Shown here piece by piece: positions 8,594-16,855 of a stretch of 64,000 nt of DNA (position 1 is the stretch's first letter; the number at the start of each line of letters is the position of its first letter). Source of the DNA: Litorimonas sp046250185 (GTDB lineage: Bacteria > Pseudomonadota > Alphaproteobacteria > Caulobacterales > Maricaulaceae); NCBI RefSeq assembly GCF_046250185.1, contig NZ_CP176469.1. One strand, 5' to 3'. The notes below the pieces were generated by a model. The model was not told the DNA's origin. It did not search any database and worked only from the letters and a program-made list of their open reading frames with translations. Made by a program: the position numbers and the translations under genes.

Positions 8594-9085
8594 ATGCATC
8601 TCGTCCAAGTCAATATCGCACAGATTAAGCACGACAGCATTGATGCGCCCGAAATGCGCAGCTTTGTGGATCGTGTCGATGCGATCAATGCCTTGGCGAA
8701 GCGCTCGACTGGTTTTGTCTGGACATTGGAAGGCGAAGAAGGGGCAGGCGCCACTCGCATTGAAGTATTCCCTGAAAACCCGAACATAATTATCCAGTTG
8801 TCCAAGTGGGAGAGCCTCGATAGCCTGTTCCATTTCGCTTATAAAACCGCGCATAGTAAGCTGATTGCTGCTCGGGAAGATTGGTTTGTTGAAGTGCCAA
8901 ATATTGCTAACCTTGCACTGTGGTGGGTTAAAGACACTCACTTACCGACCATTGCAGAAGCAAAGTCTAAAATGACCAAGCTCTTTAAGAACGGCCCAAC
9001 GCCAGAAGCCTTCAACTTCCGCACGCCATTTAACGCGGCGGGACAGGCCATTACGCCGAAATTTCCGAAAAAGGACTGCGCATAA
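8594..9085 (+). CDS. DUF3291 domain protein
   Basis: A 163-residue soluble protein with the DUF3291 pattern: HLVQVNIAQIKHD at the N-terminus, FVWTLEG, the central SKWESLDSLFHFAY and the late WWVKDTHLPTIAEAKSKM. The fold is thought to be a dimeric alpha/beta barrel like antibiotic monooxygenases or heme-degrading proteins, but no activity is established. It starts 6 bases after pdhA and its last base overlaps the next gene, so it is translated within the pdh transcript. Whether it acts in pyruvate metabolism is unknown; it may only share the promoter. Confidence 0.85.
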   Translation: MHLVQVNIAQIKHDSIDAPEMRSFVDRVDAINALAKRSTGFVWTLEGEEGAGATRIEVFPENPNIIIQLSKWESLDSLFHFAYKTAHSKLIAAREDWFVEVPNIANLALWWVKDTHLPTIAEAKSKMTKLFKNGPTPEAFNFRTPFNAAGQAITPKFPKKDCA

Positions 9086-9474
9086 TGCCAATCGAACTCG
9101 TTTATCTTGCCTCAACGGCGTTTTTGCTTTTCGGGCAAATCTTGGTTCAAGCTCTAGCGTCGATCCGCAGTCATTCCTTGAAATTTCTCGTAGGACCACG
9201 GGACGGGATAGAGGATAATAATGTTCTGTCAGAACGGTGTCGCCGTACAAATGCTAATCTAATTGAAGGCATGATTATGTTCACGCCGCTTGTGCTGATT
9301 TGTGCGCATCTTAATGTGTTTTCTCCGCTGACCGCATTGGCGGCAGCGCTATTTTTCTGGTCGCGAGTCGTCTTTGCGATCACCTATTGGTTAGGCGTTC
9401 CTTGGGTCCGCACATTGGCATGGTTTGCGTCAATAATAGCCATATTTATGTTTGCTTGGGAGTTATTTGTCTAA
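9085..9474 (+). CDS. MAPEG-family membrane protein
   Basis: A 129-residue protein with four hydrophobic segments. It has the MAPEG core pattern: GPRDGIEDNNVLSERCRRTN, then NLIEGMIMFTPLVLI, then AALFFWSRVVFAITYWLGVP. MAPEG proteins include glutathione-dependent membrane transferases and many uncharacterised bacterial members. Its start overlaps the upstream DUF3291 stop by one base, and its TAA shares bases with the pdhB ATG (TAATG at 9472-9476). It is therefore translationally coupled inside the pdh operon. The substrate is unknown. Confidence 0.85.
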   Translation: MPIELVYLASTAFLLFGQILVQALASIRSHSLKFLVGPRDGIEDNNVLSERCRRTNANLIEGMIMFTPLVLICAHLNVFSPLTALAAALFFWSRVVFAITYWLGVPWVRTLAWFASIIAIFMFAWELFV

Positions 9475-10895
9475 TGGCTATTGATATTAAAATGCCCGCT
9501 TTGTCTCCGACGATGGAGGAGGGCACGCTCTCGAAATGGCTCGTCAAAGAGGGCGACACCGTCACCTCTGGCGACATTCTGGCCGAGATCGAAACGGACA
9601 AGGCGACGATGGAAGTCGAGAGTATTGACGAAGGCACAGTTGGTAAGATCGTGGTCGCCGCTGGCACGGACGGCGTCAAAGTCGGTGCTGTAATCCTGCA
9701 ACTGTTGGAAGATGGCGATAGCGCGTCTGATTTGTCGGCCCCCGCAGACGATAGCAAAGTCGAGATCAGCACACAAAACGATAAGGGCGAAGAGAAGCCC
9801 GGCGGCACTGGCCCTGGTCACCCCTCTGACGCGGACGCCAATCGCGACGAAACGAAAGGCGCTGCGCCCAAAGTAAATGTCGCCAATGATCCCGACGTTC
9901 CCTCCAATATCAAGATGGTCGAGACAACTGTGCGCGATGCGCTGCGTGATGCGATGGCTGAAGAAATGCGCCGCGACGAAACTGTTTTTGTGATGGGCGA
10001 GGAGGTCGCGGAATATCAGGGCGCTTACAAAGTGACGCGCGAACTGCTGCAAGAATTTGGCGCACGCCGCGTCGTCGATACGCCGATTACAGAATACGGT
10101 TTTGCGGGTATCGGTGTCGGTGCTGCGATGGGCGGATTGAAGCCTGTTGTTGAATTCATGACGTTTAACTTTGCGATGCAAGCCATTGATCACATTATCA
10201 ATTCTGCCGCCAAGACGCTCTATATGTCAGGCGGTCAAATGCGCTGCCCCATCGTATTCCGTGGCCCGAACGGCGCCGCCTCCCGCGTGGGCGCGCAACA
10301 TTCTCATGATTATGCGGCGTGGTATGCCAACGTCCCAGGGCTGAAAGTCATCGCGCCTTATGACTCCGCCGACGCCAAAGGCTTGCTCAAAGCTGCGATC
10401 CGCGATCCGAACCCGATCGTCTTTTTGGAACACGAACTCATGTATGGCGAAAGTTTTGACGTGCCAGATATGGACGATTTCATTATCCCGATTGGCAAAG
10501 CGAAAGTCCGCCGCGAAGGCTCTGACGTGACCATCGTTGCGTTCTCCCGCATGGTGGGCCGCGCGCTGGAAGCGGCTGAAATTTTAAAGGAAGACGGGAT
10601 CGATGCCGAAGTTGTCGACCTCCGCACCATCCGCCCGCTGGACAGTGATACGGTGATCAAATCGGTCAAGAAAACGAACCGCGTTGTCTGCGTTGAAGAA
10701 GGTTGGGGCCAAAGCGGCATCGGCGCCGAAATCGCTGCCCGAGTGGTCAAAGAGGCGTTTGACTACCTCGATGCCCCACCAGAACGCGTTTTCCAAGCCG
10801 ACGTTCCGCTGCCCTATGCGGCGAACCTCGAAGCGTTAAGTTTGCCCGGCACGGACGATATTGTGAAAGCGGCGCGGAAGGCGTGTTACCGGTGA
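9474..10895 (+). CDS. pdhB: Pyruvate dehydrogenase E1 component, beta subunit with lipoyl domain
   Basis: The 473-residue E1 beta subunit has an N-terminal lipoyl domain (about 1-78; the lipoylated lysine is in ETDKATMEVES), an Asp/Gly/Pro-rich linker (about 85-140), and the transketolase pyrimidine and C-terminal domains (about 145-470). These include the segments MGEEVAEYQGAYKVT and GPNGAASRVGAQHSHD. The lipoyl domain on E1 beta is typical of alphaproteobacteria. The ATG at 9474 overlaps the MAPEG stop; an upstream in-frame start at 9387 would lie inside that gene and is unlikely. The lipoyl-coding DNA is very similar to that of pdhC 1,867 bases downstream. Confidence 0.98.
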   Translation: MAIDIKMPALSPTMEEGTLSKWLVKEGDTVTSGDILAEIETDKATMEVESIDEGTVGKIVVAAGTDGVKVGAVILQLLEDGDSASDLSAPADDSKVEISTQNDKGEEKPGGTGPGHPSDADANRDETKGAAPKVNVANDPDVPSNIKMVETTVRDALRDAMAEEMRRDETVFVMGEEVAEYQGAYKVTRELLQEFGARRVVDTPITEYGFAGIGVGAAMGGLKPVVEFMTFNFAMQAIDHIINSAAKTLYMSGGQMRCPIVFRGPNGAASRVGAQHSHDYAAWYANVPGLKVIAPYDSADAKGLLKAAIRDPNPIVFLEHELMYGESFDVPDMDDFIIPIGKAKVRREGSDVTIVAFSRMVGRALEAAEILKEDGIDAEVVDLRTIRPLDSDTVIKSVKKTNRVVCVEEGWGQSGIGAEIAARVVKEAFDYLDAPPERVFQADVPLPYAANLEALSLPGTDDIVKAARKACYR

Positions 10896-10918
10896 AAATC
10901 TGGGCTCGGAGAGAGTAT

Positions 10919-11359
10919 GTGAATAATACTATCCAATTACTTCAACATTTACCGAAAACCGAGGAGACAGCTGTTGAGATGCGGCAGCTCACTGGTGCTA
11001 TACTGTCTCAGAACCTTAGTCCTCTCGGCCACCCTTTTTTAGAAGTAACTACGCTGGTTGAATTTCAGCAATGCTTTGACAATATGGTTAACAATTCGTC
11101 CATTAATGAGATGGACGCCGCTGCAACAAAAATTATCAATATCAGCAAGCTAAAAAAATACAGCTTTATCGAACAAAACGCGATAAGATGTGCTGCTGCA
11201 TTCCTCAAGTCTTCCGCCAATCTTGCTTCATTGAAGCGCAAACGGAAGGCTATGAAGTCCAGAGACGCCGAAAACGGTGAGTTCGTGACAAAATTGGCTC
11301 TGAATGCCATCATTGAGTTTAACACTGGTAGGGACAGCTTATGCCCATTGAAATCCTAA
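10919..11359 (+). CDS. Uncharacterised helical protein between pdhB and pdhC
   Basis: A protein of about 146 residues that I do not recognise. It is predicted mostly helical, rich in Asn, Ala and Lys, with a basic patch (LKRKRKAMKSRD) near the C-terminus and no membrane segment. The GTG at 10919 is preferred because GGAGAGAG (10908-10915) precedes it; an in-frame ATG at 10883 would overlap pdhB. Its 3' end overlaps the pdhC start by 19 bases. Base composition is visibly more AT-rich than the flanking pdh genes, which suggests later insertion into the operon. It may be lineage-specific, and expression is unproven. Confidence 0.6.
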   Translation: MNNTIQLLQHLPKTEETAVEMRQLTGAILSQNLSPLGHPFLEVTTLVEFQQCFDNMVNNSSINEMDAAATKIINISKLKKYSFIEQNAIRCAAAFLKSSANLASLKRKRKAMKSRDAENGEFVTKLALNAIIEFNTGRDSLCPLKS

Positions 11360-12702
11360 TGCCCGCGCTTTCTCCGACGATGGAGGAGGGAACGCTGTCC
11401 AAATGGCTCGTCAAAGAGGGCGATACGGTTAGCTCTGGCGACTTGTTGGCCGAGATCGAGACGGATAAAGCGACGATGGAAATCGAAGCGGTCGAGGAGG
11501 GTCGCGTGGCGAAAATCCTTGTTCAAGGCGGCACAGAAGGCGTGAAAGTCAACGCCCCCATCGCGGTCTTGCTGGAGGATGAAGAAGACGATAGCGCGAT
11601 GGACGGTTACTCAGCGGGCGGCGGCAAAGCTGAACCACAAGCTGCGAGCGCGGCGTCTGTGCAGAGCCAAGAGCCCGAAACGCCTAAGCCCGCAGAGAAA
11701 GCGGACGCGGCCCCCGCAACTCGTTATGCGTCCGAACCCTCATCATTCAACACGGCACCCAGCGATAAAGGCGACCGCATCAAAGCTTCACCCCTCGCCA
11801 AGCGCCTCGCGAAAGAAGCGGGCATCGACTTATCATCCGTCAGCGGTTCTGGCCCCCACGGACGCATCGTCAAAGCGGACATTGAAAGCTATTCGCCCGC
11901 GAAAGCTGCGCCGAAAGCCCCGCCGCAGACCGAAGCGCCGACAGCCGAATCCAAAGAAGTTGGTCCTCTGCGCAGTGGCGGCGCGGACTACCTTGAGAAG
12001 ATGGGTATTGTCGCGGGGACTTACGATCTGGTGCCGCTCGACGGGATGCGCCGCACGATTGCGAAGCGCTTGCTAGCGTCTAACAACAATGTGCCGGACT
12101 TCCCGCTGGTCGTGGATTGCGAGATCGATGCGCTGCTCGCCATGCGCAAAGAGTTGAACAGCCAAGCGCCCGAAGGCGTGAAGATTTCTGTCAATGATAT
12201 GCTGATCCGCGCGTCTGCGCTGGCGCTCAAACACGTGCCAAACGCCAATGCGAGTTTCACGCCTGATGGGATTGCTTATCACAAAAACGCCGATGTCGCC
12301 GTGGCTGTCGCGATTGACGGCGGCTTGATCACGCCCATCGTGCGCGAAGCCAATAATAAAGGCCTCTCTACAATTTCAACCGAAATGAAGGATTTGGCAG
12401 GCCGCGCGCGCGAGAAAAAACTCAAGCCGCAAGAATATCAAGGCGGCACGTTTAGCATCTCAAACCTCGGCATGATGGGGATCAAAGAATTTGGTTCTAT
12501 CGTGAATGAACCGCACGGCATGATTTTGTCCGTCGGCGCAGGCGAACCGCGTCCCGTGGTCAAAGAGGGCGAGATTGTCGTGGCGACAGTGATGACTGTG
12601 ACGCTGACCTGCGATCACCGCGTGGTCGACGGCGCATTGGGCGCGGAATGGCTGCAGCATTTTAAGCGTTACGTCCAATCGCCCATCACCATGATGCTAT
12701 AA
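11341..12702 (+). CDS. pdhC: Pyruvate dehydrogenase E2, dihydrolipoamide acetyltransferase
   Basis: The core subunit of the pyruvate dehydrogenase complex transfers the acetyl group from lipoyl-lysine to CoA. The 453-residue protein has one lipoyl domain (about 1-78, lysine in ETDKATMEIEA), an Ala/Pro-rich linker, a peripheral-subunit-binding domain (about 142-178, KASPLAKRLAKEAGIDLSSV) and a catalytic domain. The catalytic domain ends with the active-site motif CDHRVVDGALGAEWL near residues 422-436. The N-terminus MPIEILMPALSPTMEEG matches that of pdhB in sequence and DNA. Confidence 0.98.
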   Translation: MPIEILMPALSPTMEEGTLSKWLVKEGDTVSSGDLLAEIETDKATMEIEAVEEGRVAKILVQGGTEGVKVNAPIAVLLEDEEDDSAMDGYSAGGGKAEPQAASAASVQSQEPETPKPAEKADAAPATRYASEPSSFNTAPSDKGDRIKASPLAKRLAKEAGIDLSSVSGSGPHGRIVKADIESYSPAKAAPKAPPQTEAPTAESKEVGPLRSGGADYLEKMGIVAGTYDLVPLDGMRRTIAKRLLASNNNVPDFPLVVDCEIDALLAMRKELNSQAPEGVKISVNDMLIRASALALKHVPNANASFTPDGIAYHKNADVAVAVAIDGGLITPIVREANNKGLSTISTEMKDLAGRAREKKLKPQEYQGGTFSISNLGMMGIKEFGSIVNEPHGMILSVGAGEPRPVVKEGEIVVATVMTVTLTCDHRVVDGALGAEWLQHFKRYVQSPITMML

Positions 12703-12922
12703 TTCGGTCTAATTGACCCAGTGATGTGTTAAATATCTTCGATGTATTGGCATACATCTTCATCGACTTGCCTGTAACTGGATCAATTTGACTCGCATTA
12801 AAGGTTTCAAATTTTGGATAGTCCCAGCAGCCACATGACTCGCTTTTAAGGCGAGGGGGTTTGGCGGTATGGTTAAAAATATGTTACTCTGGTGCCAAAT
12901 GAGGCTTTAGGAGTCCCGTATT

Positions 12923-14059
12923 ATGTTGGTTAAATCACTACTTGCAGGCACAATTCTCTCCGTGATGGCGGGGGGTATCGTTTATTACGGCATGGGCGAA
13001 GGCTTGACTGCTAGCGTGCCAAATACGGCGTCGGAGGCCGTAACGTCCTCGCGGACTGATGTGAAATCCGATACAACAAAATCAAACATTACGGCCACGT
13101 CGCGCGGGCGTGATAGCGCAATGAGCGGCGCAATAGACGATGCGCCAAAACCGCCCGCGAGCAAATCTGCAGTGACGAAAGACGAGGTCAGCACGACCCG
13201 TTCTACGCTTGATCGCATGATGGGGCGTAAGGCGCAAAAGGAACAAGAGGCACAAGATGAGCCAGACCCCGTTCCGGCGCTTGAAAAGGCTCGCGACATT
13301 GACCCTATCGAAGAGACGCCAGCAGATATGCGTGCTGAGCCGCCTGCTGATGAAGAAGTTGAAGCCCGTGACGCAAAGCCGAAGAAACGCTGGTTGCGTG
13401 AATACCTTAACAATTCGGGCGAAGATAAAAGCGAAACGCTGGATCCTGATGAGGAGGCGGAAGCCGTGCTAGAAGCTGCTAAAACTGCCGTTAGTGCAGA
13501 GGTCAACGCGGCAGAAGACGAGGTCGAAGTCGATAAAGTCACAACCAAAACAGTGACGAAAATCCAGACGATTGAGGCCAAAGGCGTGTCCGAGGGCGAA
13601 ACTATGACTCGCAAAGCCACAGGTGTTTTCGTTGTGAAAGAAGATGGGAGCGAGCGCCGTGTGAACATGTCCGATATGACGGGCGATGGCGCTATTTCCG
13701 AGATGCACCCTTCTGGCCACAGCAAGTTGTCCGCCGAAACGGTCAAGCTCCTCATGACGGAAACGGCGAAGTTGGAAATTCCCGATATGCGTGATCAGGC
13801 TTACCTGAATATCGTCGACTACGCGCTATCCAAAGGTGCGCGCGAGACGGCGCAATCGGCATTGCAAGAACTGAGCCGTGAAGAGTTGCGGGATACAGCG
13901 CGGGGGCGTGTGGCGGTTTCACTTGCAAAAGCTGGACGCGTCAGCGCGGCGTTTGATGTTATTGAAACCCTAGAGATCGAAGAGTTGCAAGACCCTATTC
14001 GTCTGCAAATCATTCAGGCGCTGACCGACTATTCGGCCGAACACTCAGCTGGCAAGTAG
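12923..14059 (+). CDS. Uncharacterised anchored or secreted acidic protein
   Basis: A 378-residue protein of unknown function between pdhC and lpdA. Residues 1-31 form a signal peptide or membrane anchor (LLAGTILSVMAGGIVYYGMG). Residues 32-245 are low-complexity, Ala/Glu/Asp/Lys/Thr-rich and probably disordered, with repeated acidic patches. Residues 270-375 form regular amphipathic helices (YLNIVDYALSKGARETAQSA and similar) that look like a TPR- or HEAT-like helical repeat. TTTAGGAG lies just before the ATG. A 220-base gap separates it from pdhC, so it may have its own promoter. The layout suggests an envelope scaffold, but nothing ties it to pyruvate metabolism. Confidence 0.8.
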   Translation: MLVKSLLAGTILSVMAGGIVYYGMGEGLTASVPNTASEAVTSSRTDVKSDTTKSNITATSRGRDSAMSGAIDDAPKPPASKSAVTKDEVSTTRSTLDRMMGRKAQKEQEAQDEPDPVPALEKARDIDPIEETPADMRAEPPADEEVEARDAKPKKRWLREYLNNSGEDKSETLDPDEEAEAVLEAAKTAVSAEVNAAEDEVEVDKVTTKTVTKIQTIEAKGVSEGETMTRKATGVFVVKEDGSERRVNMSDMTGDGAISEMHPSGHSKLSAETVKLLMTETAKLEIPDMRDQAYLNIVDYALSKGARETAQSALQELSREELRDTARGRVAVSLAKAGRVSAAFDVIETLEIEELQDPIRLQIIQALTDYSAEHSAGK

Positions 14060-14158
14060 AGAGCACCAGCAGAAATTCAAAGCAGATAATCCGCTTTTTC
14101 ATTTCTAATCCGACGTTAAATCTGTCATAGCTTCAAAGTATAATTTGGAGTTTTGTTC

Positions 14159-15550
14159 ATGTCCGAAACATCTTTCGACGTTGTTATCATTGGGTCTGGC
14201 CCTGGGGGCTACGCCACCGCTATTCGGGCGTCGCAGCTGGGTTTTAAAACCGCTGTGGTGGAGAAAGCGGAGCTCGGTGGGGTCTGCTTGAATTGGGGCT
14301 GTATCCCGACGAAAGCACTGTTGCGATCTGCTGAGGTCTATCACAACATGCAACACGCCGCAGATTACGGCCTCTCGGCGAGCCCGCAATTCGATTTACA
14401 AGCCATGGTGAAGCGTTCACGGGGCATAGCGGGGCAGTTATCAGCTGGGATCAAGCATTTGATGAAAAAGAACAAAGTCACTGTGATTGCGGGCTTTGCG
14501 AGGCTTAAACCTGGCAAGCCCGCGCCGATTGTGACCGTGGACGGTACGGACTACTCCGCCAAACATGTCATCGTAGCAACAGGCGCTCGTGCGCGGCAAA
14601 TCCCGCAAGCAGGCCTCGCAGCGGACGGCAAATATATCTGGACATCCCGCGAAGCGATGGTGCCAGATACAATGCCACAGAAATTGCTAGTCGTAGGTTC
14701 GGGCGCGATCGGGATGGAGTTCGCGAGCTTTTACAATGCCTTCGGCTCTGATGTGACGGTTGTGGAAATGGTCGATAACATTCTGCCCGCAGAAGATATT
14801 GAGATTTCTAATATGGCGGCTAAGGCGTTTAAGAAGCGCGGCGTGACGATCAAAACCAATACACAAGCGTCTGTCAAAACTGGCAAAGACGGCGTGACAG
14901 CAACGCTAACCACGGGCGATAAATCCGAAGAGGTCAATTTTGACCGCGTCATCCTCGCGATTGGGATTGTCGGCAATGTCGAAGATATGGGCTTGGAAGA
15001 ATTGGGCGTTAAAATAGATCGCACGCACATCACGGTCGATGAGTTTTCGCGCACAGGCGTGCCTGGGCTATATGCGATCGGTGACGTCACTACCCCGCCT
15101 TGGCTCGCGCATAAAGCGACCCATGAGGGGATCATCTGCATCGAGAAAATAGCGGGCGGCAATCCGCATCCGCTGGACGCTAATGCTATTCCAGGCTGCA
15201 CCTATTGCCATCCACAAATCGCGAGTGTCGGCTTGACCGAGGCACAAGCGAAAGAGGCGGGACACGACATTAAAGTCGGGAAATTCCCCTATATTGGAAA
15301 TGGCAAAGCCATCGCGCTCGGAGAGCCTGAAGGGCTGATCAAGACGGTTTTCAATGCTAAAACTGGCGAATTGCTGGGTGCGCATATGATTGGCGCAGAG
15401 GTCACGGAACTCATCCAAGGTTACACGATCGCGCGGACGCTAGAGACGACAGAGCATGAGCTGATGGAGACCGTTTTCCCGCATCCAACATTGTCAGAGA
15501 TGATGCACGAAGCGGTGTTAGACGCCTATGATCGCGTCATTCACATGTAG
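14159..15550 (+). CDS. lpdA: Dihydrolipoamide dehydrogenase (E3)
   Basis: This flavoprotein reoxidises dihydrolipoamide in the pyruvate dehydrogenase complex and passes electrons to NAD+. The 463-residue protein has an FAD-binding GSGPGGYATAIRA, the redox-active disulfide motif GGVCLNWGCIPTK (about 38-50), an NAD-binding GSGAIGMEFASFY, and the C-terminal HPTLSEMMHEAV with the catalytic His-Glu pair. The ATG at 14159 follows GGAG at 14147-14150. It closes the pdh block and converges on the acyltransferase with one base between the stops. It could also serve 2-oxoglutarate dehydrogenase and glycine cleavage. Confidence 0.97.
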   Translation: MSETSFDVVIIGSGPGGYATAIRASQLGFKTAVVEKAELGGVCLNWGCIPTKALLRSAEVYHNMQHAADYGLSASPQFDLQAMVKRSRGIAGQLSAGIKHLMKKNKVTVIAGFARLKPGKPAPIVTVDGTDYSAKHVIVATGARARQIPQAGLAADGKYIWTSREAMVPDTMPQKLLVVGSGAIGMEFASFYNAFGSDVTVVEMVDNILPAEDIEISNMAAKAFKKRGVTIKTNTQASVKTGKDGVTATLTTGDKSEEVNFDRVILAIGIVGNVEDMGLEELGVKIDRTHITVDEFSRTGVPGLYAIGDVTTPPWLAHKATHEGIICIEKIAGGNPHPLDANAIPGCTYCHPQIASVGLTEAQAKEAGHDIKVGKFPYIGNGKAIALGEPEGLIKTVFNAKTGELLGAHMIGAEVTELIQGYTIARTLETTEHELMETVFPHPTLSEMMHEAVLDAYDRVIHM

Positions 15551-15551
15551 C

Positions 15552-16649
15552 TTAATCGAGTAGGACGGCCTTCGGATCATAGATCGGACGGGCTCTTTTA
15601 GACCGCCATTTATTGGCTAGCCACGTCTTTTTAGACAGCATCGGTTTCTCAACAAATGTCCATGAGAGCCAAGCGAGTATGACGGTGATGGGGAAACCTA
15701 TAGCGAATAATGCAAGCACTGACAGGTTGGGCATCCACTGGAATAACATCTGCATTACCGCCCAATGATATATATAAATCCCATAGGATGTGTCTGATAG
15801 TTTTTGTGTCCAATTAAGTCTCGGGATTTTCACATACGCCGCCCACATCACGAAATAGGCGATGAAGATATTCATCGTAATTTCCACCAGTGGCGTCTTG
15901 GCTGTCAGTGCAGTTAGTCCTAGCAAAAGTGGTAAAACTAGCCAGTTAAAGCTCAGCCGCTTCCGATAAGCATAGATCGTCGCGCCCAAGCCGTAAGCAA
16001 TACCAAAGCGCAGCAAATTAATACCCGTGGCAGGTAAGTAGTCCACCCATCCCGTTGCATAAAAGACTAAATAAGCGATGGCAGGCAGAATGAATTGCGC
16101 CAAAACCATCCATTTTTTCCGCATCAAACCTAGCATGAAGATCGCCAAAGTCCCGATATAGGCGAGGACTTCATATCGCAATGTCCATAGTGGCGCTGAC
16201 CCCATTTGCTCGGCATTGCTTGCAAATGTTCCCGGCATAAACATAGCCGTTTCGTAAAATGTCAGAACCTTGAGGGGCTGCAAATACCAATCGGGTGAAC
16301 TGAAAAACTCTCGCAATGGCAGATTGGTCGACATCGGCCCGATTATCAGCATCACAAAAAGAACGTGCACAATAAGTGCAGGGAAGATACGGAGCGCTCT
16401 GGCAGAGGTGAAACCCGCTGCATCACCGCGGTAAAGCATTGATTTTGTGACTAAAAATCCAGATGCAATGAAAAACATATTCACAGCAAGATAGCTAAAG
16501 GTGTAGTGATGTAGGATTTGCGGCTCGAGCGTTGGATCGCGCATGGCAATCGCAAAAGCATGGCCAATGACGACGAGCGAGGCAAAAATCAGACGAAGCG
16601 GCGTGAAGAAATTATCATGCCCCTCCCGTATTTTGACTGTTTGAAACAT
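15552..16649 (-). CDS. Acyltransferase 3 family membrane protein
   Basis: A multi-pass membrane protein of about 365 residues with roughly ten hydrophobic segments. It has the acyltransferase-3 N-terminal pattern: FFTPLRLIFASLVVIGHAF with the conserved Arg and His, then NMFFIASGFLVTKS, and later LSDTSYGIYIYHWAVMQMLF. Members O-acylate surface sugars, lipids or peptidoglycan; the acceptor cannot be told here. The start MFQTVKIREG at 16649 is preferred over an ATG eight codons upstream because alignment of the family begins just after it. It stands alone between two convergent/divergent neighbours, in a locus otherwise about lipoate enzymes, which suggests an added gene. Confidence 0.88.
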   Translation of the reverse strand: MFQTVKIREGHDNFFTPLRLIFASLVVIGHAFAIAMRDPTLEPQILHHYTFSYLAVNMFFIASGFLVTKSMLYRGDAAGFTSARALRIFPALIVHVLFVMLIIGPMSTNLPLREFFSSPDWYLQPLKVLTFYETAMFMPGTFASNAEQMGSAPLWTLRYEVLAYIGTLAIFMLGLMRKKWMVLAQFILPAIAYLVFYATGWVDYLPATGINLLRFGIAYGLGATIYAYRKRLSFNWLVLPLLLGLTALTAKTPLVEITMNIFIAYFVMWAAYVKIPRLNWTQKLSDTSYGIYIYHWAVMQMLFQWMPNLSVLALFAIGFPITVILAWLSWTFVEKPMLSKKTWLANKWRSKRARPIYDPKAVLLD

Positions 16650-16855
16650 TGCCCGACGGCCCTTCCCACACACCTGAAATGTCTTAATGACACACGAAAC
16701 TTAATAATTGCAAAAATCACGCCAAATAGTTGCAGGCGCGTCGCATTTAAGGGCGTGAGCGTGTGAACATTCGCTATCTAGCTCAGCCAAAATGTCATAG
16801 CATCTGCCCGCACTTGCCTCTTGTTTCTTGGGCCTAAACCCGCCATTTAAGGGTT

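Noticed and set aside
9471..10193. Long reverse-strand frame opposite pdhB
   Set aside because: Shadow of the pdhB coding sequence, with His/Arg-rich composition and no motif.
12686..12883. Open reverse-strand frame between pdhC and the acidic protein gene, with protein-like composition
   Set aside because: It has no start codon in a suitable place, no ribosome binding site, is only about 65 codons long and overlaps the pdhC end. A gene remnant cannot be excluded, but chance openness is enough to explain it.
12985..13755. Long reverse-strand frame with Ser-rich translation opposite the acidic protein gene
   Set aside because: The Ser/Ala/Val-rich content is what Glu/Asp/Lys/Ala-rich codons give when read backwards. 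The forward gene has a good RBS and signal sequence.
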